From Hedera helix (lineage: Eukaryota; Streptophyta; Magnoliopsida; Apiales; Araliaceae), in assembly GCA_947179155.2 (NCBI GenBank), contig OX359270.1, forward strand, positions 22,755,556-22,819,555: DNA of 64,000 nucleotides. The letters run 5' to 3'. Made by a program: the position numbers and the translations under genes. The notes below the pieces were generated by a model. That model made no database searches. It was given only the letters and a program-made list of their open reading frames with translations, and was not told the DNA's origin. Each line of letters begins with the position of its first letter. Positions within the stretch are counted from its first letter, which is position 1. Positions 56,304-64,000 of this stretch are shown piece after piece.

Positions 56304-59300
56304 TGTCACACCCAACTATATATTGTTGAATGATAAGATAATTTATATCTCAAGAATAACTAACACTCATAAATTCTCAAAGAACCAAAAGATGAAGAAT
56401 AAACATCACAAGAATTTAATTGATGAATAATTATTATGTTTACAAGAGCTTTAGATCTATATTTATAGTACTTCTATATGTTCCTACTCCTCTAATCAAT
56501 AGAAAATAACATTACAAAAGAATCCTAGTTAAATAAGGAAACAAAATCTAAGAAAAAATATGAAAATAATAAAATTCAAAAAATAAAAATTGAAATCATA
56601 TTTCAGCGCCAGCTAAGCTGAGGACGCGCTAAGCTCTCTGTCGTTCAAGGATGGTCGCACTGAACCTAGTTCATTTCAGCGTCTGGACGAGCTGAACTCC
56701 GATGTTGCAAAATTTTCCCTACTTTTTTTTTCCATTTTATTCTGCTTCATTTGGACTCGCTTTAATTACTTGAACCAACTTTCAATCTCCATCTTGAACT
56801 AAATTAGATGCCTTTTTCTCAGCCCAAACCTCTCGAATTAAACCAACAAGACTGTAATATCCCTGATATTTTAGAAGATTTATAAATAAGATCTTCAATG
56901 ATGAAATGAAGGTTGAAGTTAAAACCTAAATTGGAGAAGTAAAAAGTGTAGAAGGTGAGTAAACATTTGACCATAATCTTTGTGTTAAGATTTAAATGTG
57001 AGTAAATGTAGGTTTTTAAAATTTTTAAAACCTAAAATTTGATTATTTTTTTTGTATATTTGGAGGTATATTAATAATAAGGTAATATAATACATTTAAA
57101 GTTCGATGAATTTAGTTGACTAAAAGAGATTATGCAAGAAGTTTTTAATATGAGTTGTGTGGAAATTTATTAAGGAAATAAATTTCAATTATTGTGATAT
57201 TTTGAAATTTACGAGAAGGTGTATATGTATAGATACATATATACTTGGGGATGTGCTAATTATATTTTAGTCAAGCGTGGTAAAAGATTAATGGAATTAA
57301 TCATCAAGAATAATGTGAAGCTTAATATATTAATTTAGCAAGCTTATGAAAGTTAAACCTTGAACGGTAGATTAAGATAGCCCAAACTAGTAAATTGGGA
57401 AGAGACGAGTTGGGTATTGTGGTGGTAATTAAGTTTAAACCCAACCTAGTAGCCAAGTGTTGAAAATTAAATAGTAGTCCAAAATGGATTAAGGTTATGG
57501 AGAATCAAATTAATATATATGACAAGCCATATGAATATAGTGAACAAGCCTAAACATTTAATAATTATAAGACTTGTATGTGTGGCCAAGTTATTAAGGT
57601 GGCAGTCTAAGATTAAGAATAAACCCGGTGTGGTTGTAATTTCGTGGAATAGCGGTGTAAAGAGAATGGAGTAAATGTATACCTAATAATACGAGTATAC
57701 TTGCATGTGTGAAGGCAAGTTAATATATTGAAATATCAAGAAATGATCAAAGTGGTCAAATAATCAAAGTTTGATTAAAGGACAGAGAAGAGAGTCAAGT
57801 TAAAACCCCAATATGGAGTTCGGAAGAGAATTTGGAGACGCGGACTGCTCCGTTGAGTTCAGAACGTTGAATTTGACAAGGAAAGATAGTAAACACAATT
57901 TGGAGTTGGTGGTTGACTTTTGGTCAGAGTCAACCATTTGACTTATAAAGTTGTAAAGTCAAAGTTTAAGTTTTAAGAATAATTTTGAGAAATAGAATTC
58001 ACCATTGCGACGGGAACATCGAATTTAGTAAGTATGGACTGTAAACACGATATGTATTTCGGTTGACTTTTTAGTCAAGGTTGACCGTTTGACTTTTTCA
58101 AGTAGGAGGTCAAACTTGAAGTTTGGAAGTGAATTTGAAGAAACGGATAACACCATGACGTCGAGAACATCCAAATTAGTAGGAATTGACTATAATATTG
58201 AAATTTTGATTTTTCGGGTCAGACAGTCAAAGAACGGGTCAGATAATTAAAAGTAGGACCCGAAAGATAAAATAAATCTACAATTTTTTTAAGTGGGCCA
58301 GTTGGGAATCTCAAATTTTTATGAGATGGATTAATGAGAGTCAATCATTTTGTTATCTTATCCTATGAAATCTACTATCAACCAATCATATCATTTCTTC
58401 TATTATCTCTTATCTTGATACATCAATTATTTGAGACCAAACTCACTTAACTAGAGAAGAAATCAGCAACATTGAGAGAAGAAGAGAGAGGGCTCATGGG
58501 TAAAAGGAAAAGAGAAGAGGAAGAAGAGAAAGCCAAGAAATAAGAAAGCTATGAAGATAACTTGCTTAACTCTTGCATAATCTTTAAATTTCTTGGGTAG
58601 ATGTTGGGTTTGGTTGAAATTAATGATATTAGATCATAATTTAACATTGTGAGTAATGGTCTAACCATGGATTGATATGAATCTAGTAGATGATTCAAGA
58701 AAATGAAGTAAAATAAATTGAATCACGAAATTCACGAAAAAATTTGCGTGATGTTACTGTTGGTTTGAACATTTTTATAAAATCGAGTTTTTTGAGTTAG
58801 AGAGTGAGTAATATATCAAATTAAAGTTACGGAAGTAAGCTACACGTAGAAATTTTTACATCTCAGAAATTCTTTGTGGTTAGTTCGTAGTGACTGTTTG
58901 AATCAGGCTGGGTCGGGCGAAAAACAGTCTGCCAAGAAATTTTTTAAGGCTGCAGCGAACTATGTGCTTACAAAAATCATATAAAATCATGTGTTTATAA
59001 TTTGAAGTTGGTGTAAACTACAAAGTTGTAGATATGGAAGTTATCTAGAACTAAAAAAAAAATTAACCATTATATTGAATATAGCATCTTTGAAACAATT
59101 AAAATTATGTGACTGTCCAAGAAGTTTTATTTTCTGGATAGGTTGTGTAAATGCTTAGATCTGTGTTGTTTGGCACATTGGATGAAGTCAAGGCCCAAAT
59201 AATATTTAAAGTAGACTTCATAATCTTGAATTTGATATAAAGTTGATCAAAATCAAACGTGTAATGAAGAAGTTATGAGTAAAATAAAAACAGTGCTTGT

Positions 59301-61407
59301 AAAAAGTAGAATCTAGTTTGCACCCCGCCTATTTTTGCTGTTTTCAGTCTAGTTCCATATAGAATTAGAAAGTGTGATCTAAAGAAAAGTTGTAGAGAAT
59401 TAAATTTCATGTGGAATAGACTTAAGGTTCGTAATTTTATAATAAACGAGCTAATTTCTATGAATTTTGAAAGTTTTAACGCATTAAAAATTAAAATTTA
59501 GTTACTAAAAATATTTTGTGCAGAAAACATTTATGGACAGAAATATTGTAATATTATTTCTGATTTTTCTAAAAACTTTGGTGAATTATTGTGGAGCATG
59601 GGTATTTATTGTATTTTATGGCTATTTAAAGTTAATGTAATAATAAGTGAAAATTCATGAAAAATTTTATGAATGTTGAAAAATTATGAAACTTGGTGAA
59701 TTTTCTTATAATAATATAAGATAAATATTGATGGTGTTTGGAAAATATAAAAGTATGTTGAGTAATTATTTATATTTAAAAACTATTAAATAATAGTTTT
59801 ATATATAAAAATAATTAGAGAAATTTGTCGGATAATCCAGAAATTTTAAAAATTGGTCGAAAAGGCTTGAATGATATTCTAGAGACTTTAAGATGATGAT
59901 TGGACTAGTGTGAGGTTGGATTAATATTTAAAGGTTAATATTTAACTCTTTTAAATATTAATCCATTAATGTAAGAATTGAGATAAATTACCAGAAAATA
60001 AGTACGGGCGAATGGACATGTCAGGTTATGTCCGACATGTTAAGTGACATATACGATTATGTTGTTAAACTAAACTAACGTGTTTGATTTATAATTGACT
60101 ATATTTAATTAATATATTAAATATAAGTTGTACGATGACGGTTTTGGTCGAGTTATACTAATCGGTGAACTACGGACCGATGCAAGTTCTTCAGTACTTG
60201 TTGCTACTTGCTTATTTGTTGATGTATGGTTAAATTGATCAAATGCATATGAAATTACATATTATGTGATTACTTGATAATTTGCTCAATGTGTGCACTT
60301 GGTGCAGTTATGTGAGTACCTCTGAAGATATTCAATGTTTGATTTGAATAGCCGTTAAATCGTAATGAATACGGTATATATAAGATGATGTGTAGAAATT
60401 GTTATAAAGCACGTTAAGCATGACACACACATAGCATGTTAATTGTTATATGCTACATGAAGCATGGAATGTGTAAACTGTTGAACTTGTTGAGCCGTTG
60501 TGCTCATCCTTGTCTAATATTAACATTTCGCAGGTGAAAATGAGAATCCTAGAGTATCGGGATATAATAGAGTTATGTTACAACATCGACTAAGGTTATG
60601 ATGTAATTATTTTAGATTTATGATATAATGATTTGTTGTGGTTGAAATTATTAAGGCTTATGGTAATTATTAATATGTCAACGGTGTTATGAGCCCTGAT
60701 TGGATTGTTAAAGGGTTACTTAAGCATTTTGATTGTACAGGTGTATAATTATGGTATTAATTGAATTATGCCAAAAATTCTAAGCAGATAACAACTGAAG
60801 TCTGAAGTAATATTAAATTATAAATTTGAACTATCATACGTTTATAATTGGGGTGATGAGTCAAACCAGATAATAACTGAGATTGATAGTAAAAGTAAAA
60901 AAGTAAAGGTTGCGATCCAGGAACTAGGATCAAAATGTAAAGATTTTAAATGCCAAAATATTTTAATAGAATGATAGGGAAAAAATTATACCAAAAAATT
61001 TGGTTATTGATGATGTAAAGTCAATTAACAGATTAAATAAGGTGATTAAAGGTTTATTAATGAACCGAAATTAGGGATAAGTTTATGTAAATTTCGGGAT
61101 TGTTACAAAGACCTTCCTTGAAACATCACCAATCCTTTACTCCAATTCCTACGTCCATGATTTCAGCTTCCTGAATATATTGACTTTAAACGTCCCATAT
61201 CATATAACTTAGTTTTCCCCAACTTGTTGTTGAATTGGACTTGAGTTGGTTTAGAATCGATCTCACTTTTTCACATCCTTGAAAAAACTCCAGCTCAGTT
61301 GCTTGAAACCCATTCAATAATATTTTCCTTGAACCCTTTATCCTATATAATGCTATCGACTTAAATTAAATCCTTCTTATTTGACATAACCCTGGTCAAG
61401 ATTGTCA
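56304..61407 (-). repeat. Gypsy 3' LTR interrupted by a solo LTR
   Basis: The plus-strand left edge is 'tgtcacacccaacta' (56304) and the right edge is 'aagattgtca' (61407), directly followed by the purine tract. The two halves are 56304-56852 and 61108-61407. A minus-strand TATA-like word (TACTATAAATATAG) sits near 56459-56472. Confidence 0.75.
56853..61107 (+). mobile_element. Solo LTR, Tekay/Del-like, 4.25 kb, perfect target duplication
   Basis: Starts 'tgtaatatccctgatatttt' and ends 'atttcgggattgttaca'. It is flanked on both sides by AAGAC (56848-56852 and 61108-61112), a perfect 5-base duplication. The start matches the LTR at 20285 ('gatttttaaataag', 'gaagttaaaaccta'); the end matches 1420-1676. 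The family block 'gttgagccgttgtgctcatc' is at about 60489-60508. No gag or pol, so this is a recombined solo LTR. Confidence 0.92.
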
Positions 61408-61586
61408 TTCCCCTCCTCTTGAAAAGGATTTGTCCTCAAATCTGGTCTTACATCAAAACAAACTAAGTTAGCAATACCCAACAAAACATAATCATAAATC
61501 TTACCTGACAAATTAATGATAAAAATAATATCAGTAATGCATGTGAGAATATAAAAAAAAAAAAAAACTATCTCCCCTTGGATCAA
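61378..61586 (-). pseudogene. 3'-terminal coding remnant of gypsy pol
   Basis: A 69-codon frame ending DVRPDLRTNPFQEEGNDNLD, the usual end of Reina/CRM-type polyproteins just before the purine tract. The upstream part (61590-62110) no longer reads as integrase. Confidence 0.65.
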
Positions 61587-62439
61587 ATATCTGTATATTG
61601 TACCCTACATGTTGTATATATGAATTTTTACGTTGACGAATTCTTGGATCAAAATTCGCAATATGGAACTCTTCGCTTCGTATTAACAACTATTTTTGGA
61701 TTCCTAGATCAAACACAAAATAAATGCAATCATATATCCCATGGCCAACTGATAATATTGGTAGCCTATCGACTTTGCCCATTCGTAAATTCACCTAGTC
61801 AAAATAAAGCAAAACCATGGAACATGTATCTTGCGCATAATCTCTAAGAACTCAAAATACTCAATCAAAAATCAAAATACTCCTCTTTAAACACACTATG
61901 CATTATTTCGATTGATTTGTAAACTTCTTATCTCGCATCTCAATATTGATTGGTTTCGTATATTGCTTTAGTTACCACTCAATGTTGGATTTTGCCTCAT
62001 TATAAATCTACAAAACACAGACAACATTTCTCTTCCTTTTGACATTAACAAAATCAAAATCAAATAATGACGCTAATGGATTTAAAAGGTTATAACCAAC
62101 TACACAAGATCAAAACGCAACTATAGAATCAACATTATGATTATTTACATACTCAACAAATTTAACCTTTCTTTCTCCATCAATGATAGTATATTCAAAG
62201 TCATGTAATGACACTAACTCCAATGGAAAAACACTACCCGTATGAAAATGATCACAATTAAAGCTAGATGATGACAACTCATGTACAAATTGAACTTCAT
62301 GAAAAGGAGAATATCGACAAGAACAACTAGAATGAATATTATGAAAATAAGAATATTGAAAATGACAACTAGAATGAAGAAAACATGAATTTTGAAAAAG
62401 ACAATGAGATTGAACACTATGATAATAAACTAAATCAAT

Positions 62440-62862
62440 ATATATCAAATAACCTCCATAGTTTATGATAAAAATGACACTACCATCAAAATAGCTAACA
62501 ACAAATTTGTCAGTGGAAGAAAGCAAAACATGTTTTAATAACCTCATGAAGAAACTCGATACATTAGTTAATCAAACTGAAATAACTAACCATTTATATA
62601 AATCACATGTCAATGCAACTTTCCAATCATCAAATTAAAATTGATATTACAGATGATTAATGGTTATCATCAAATTAGAAAAATCACAAGATCTGTGCAA
62701 TTCATTAAACATATTATCTAAGTAAAGAAAATAATATCGATACATGTTTACCCATTGAAAATCAATACACATGCTCGATGATCCCTCCTCTTTAGGTACC
62801 TTGAATACTGAAACTGCATATGAACTTATGTTTTCCCTAACGAACCCCTCCTCTACCATCTT
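62440..62862 (-). pseudogene. Gypsy reverse transcriptase remnant
   Basis: MVEEGFVRENISSYAVSVFK, VPKEEG, MCIDFQWVN and LDNMFNELHRS are the fingers and palm start. KFVVSYFDGS (about 62500) corresponds to the catalytic YFDD, with the second Asp lost. Beyond it the reading passes into unrelated low-complexity sequence (62110-62440). Confidence 0.85.
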
Positions 62863-63114
62863 TATAACCTGCTTTTGTAACTCTGTTGTCTCCTTGGAAA
62901 CGATATTGGCTAGTCAGTATGAAATGATAGCACCGGGTATGGAATCAACCTGAAATAAAGAAACAATAGAACTAGATAAAGAATAGTTAATATGGTTAGT
63001 ATTCAAAAGTGCCTCTTTGTACGAAAGTACAGTCATCGGTTGTTTAGAAATTAACACTCTTTCACTCTATTTTTTATAGTCACTTATTCTTCTATCTTCT
63101 TTTACCTCATTCCC

Positions 63115-63660
63115 CTATTTTATCTCAATCGTATTTTTATCACTCACTCTTGTATTTTCAATCTCTTTTTTCTCACTTTCCTCTTTCTCCTCACTCTTTT
63201 CTGCCTCTCTTTTATTTTCTCTCTCATTTTTTTCTTCACACACATTCTTTTGTTCACTCTCTCTTATTTCAACACTACTTTTCTGTAAGTACTCAAGATC
63301 TTCTTGAATCTGCTCGGATGTCATTGGCACTAAAATGATCTTTTTTTGATTATACACTAATGAATACTTATTCATAGCGTCGTCATGCTTCGTACACTTG
63401 TTGATCTGCAATGGCCTCCCAAGTAACAAGTGACAAATGTTCGTTGGAACCACATCACATAATACTTCATCTTCATATTTCCCAATGCTGAAGAAAACTA
63501 CCACCTGCTTAGTCATCTCCACCTCTTCAATACCATTTACTCCTTGCAACATGTAAGGTTAAGGATGCGCAACCGTTGATAGACCTAGTTTCTCCACTAT
63601 TGTAGTGCCAGCAATGTTAGTACATAAATCATAATCAATCTTTACACTACATATCTTACT
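63115..63660 (-). pseudogene. Gypsy protease and protease-RT linker
   Basis: CTNIAGTTIVEKLGLSTVAH just upstream, then VVVFFSIGKYEDEVLCDVVP and HLLLGRPLQINKCTKHD, the typical Ty3/gypsy aspartic protease domain. The active-site segment reads D-Y-D-L where D-S/G-G is usual. A Lys/Glu-rich tail follows. Open for 145 codons (63552-63115). Confidence 0.82.
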
Positions 63661-64000
63661 TTGCACAAGGCTCCTAGAATAAAAGATGTCATTTTACTGC
63701 TTGGCATCTTCCTCTTTGACTTGCTCACTCGTATATTTTCTCATCACCAACGATTCTTCGTGGACAATGTGATCTATTTCAACTATATCCTCATTCGGTT
63801 GAACTTGTTCCCTCCTTTGTGCATTAGGCATATTTTTTTATTGTGCCCAACACGTTACCAATCTATCTATCCCCCTACGAATCTCTTCTATGAGGTCATC
63901 CTTTTCCTCTGTAGGCCATACACTCTCTTTTCTATGCTCCATAGGCTTTTGAGGTTGCTTATACTCTTCCTTTTCGTCATCCCAGGTTGAACGCCTTATG
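63661..64000 (-). pseudogene. Gypsy gag C-terminal remnant, cut by window end
   Basis: Minus-strand reading gives a polar segment with EEIRRGIDRLVTCWAQ and EQVQPNEDIVEIDHI, upstream of the protease. The plus-strand 109-codon frame (63661-63990) is its antisense shadow. Confidence 0.55.

Larger units (their letters stand above)
56304..64000 (-). mobile_element. Reina/CRM-like Ty3/gypsy element, runs past window end
   Basis: Minus strand. The 3' LTR is at 56304-61407 (net about 840 bases, split by a solo LTR). A purine tract (AGAGGAGGGGAA) precedes it, then comes a C-terminal-type block DLRTNPFQEEGND, an RT remnant (62860-62450), a protease region (about 63660-63115) and the end of gag (to 64000 and beyond). 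The RNase H and integrase are missing, so it is an internal deletion derivative. Confidence 0.82.

Noticed and set aside
62110..62547. 145-codon minus-strand frame as a novel Cys-rich protein
   Set aside because: Its first ~20 residues are the end of a gypsy RT (KFVVSYFDGS); the rest is repetitive filler sequence.
63150..63990. Plus-strand frames at 63150-63338 and 63661-63990
   Set aside because: Antisense shadows of the gypsy protease/linker and gag.
1..64000. CRISPR array, bacterial operon, or prophage
   Set aside because: The tandem repeats found are AT-rich minisatellites or LTR parts without regular unique spacers; spliced exons and plant LTR families show a plant nuclear locus.

Overview
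The window is nuclear DNA of a flowering plant, probably a eudicot. It is AT-rich, has spliced genes, and is dominated by LTR retrotransposons of known plant lineages (Tat, Tekay/Del-like and Reina/CRM-like Ty3/gypsy; SIRE-like and another Ty1/copia). Nothing bacterial, no CRISPR array, and no tRNA or rRNA gene is visible. I found one host gene.

The host gene is an NRAMP metal transporter on the minus strand, from an ATG at 31251 to a stop at 5886. I rebuilt 13 exons by hand from splice sites and family similarity. The reading frame is open throughout and about 534 residues long. The metal-site motifs DPGN (TM1) and MPHN (TM6) and the GQSST transport signature are present. The C-terminal part resembles the NRAMP5 (Mn/Cd uptake) branch most. 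A TATA box lies 66 bases upstream of the ATG.

Introns of this gene carry mobile DNA: a Stowaway-like MITE (intron 11), a hAT MITE with an 8-base target duplication (intron 9), a long-TIR element (intron 6), and a 17.4 kb nest in intron 8. That nest is a CACTA-like fragment plus a minus-strand Tat element (about 9020-25869). The Tat element keeps gag-protease and pol remnants, a spliced-looking antisense extra ORF, and a hypervariable repeat-rich 3' UTR. Nested inside it are a ~1.6 kb insert with an internal ~770-base duplication, a 5 kb non-autonomous Tekay-like element with two ~1.5 kb LTRs, and a second hAT MITE with a perfect 8-base target duplication.

Upstream of the gene (32-56 kb) is an old plus-strand copia element, broken into pieces. 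A SIRE-like copia (32529-49433, minus) sits in its gag. The 5' LTR of that SIRE element holds another LTR-like insert, which in turn holds a 3 kb solo LTR, giving four nested levels. A 3.5 kb solo LTR splits the old copia pol. From 56.3 kb to the window end is a minus-strand Reina/CRM-like gypsy element whose 3' LTR is split by a 4.25 kb solo LTR with a perfect AAGAC target duplication.

Left of the gene (1-5.8 kb) are a truncated LTR, microsatellites, several degenerate tandem arrays, and a truncated copy of the same LTR family ending close to the gene's 3' end. All retroelement genes carry stops or deletions, so the window is one living host gene inside layers of decaying transposons.
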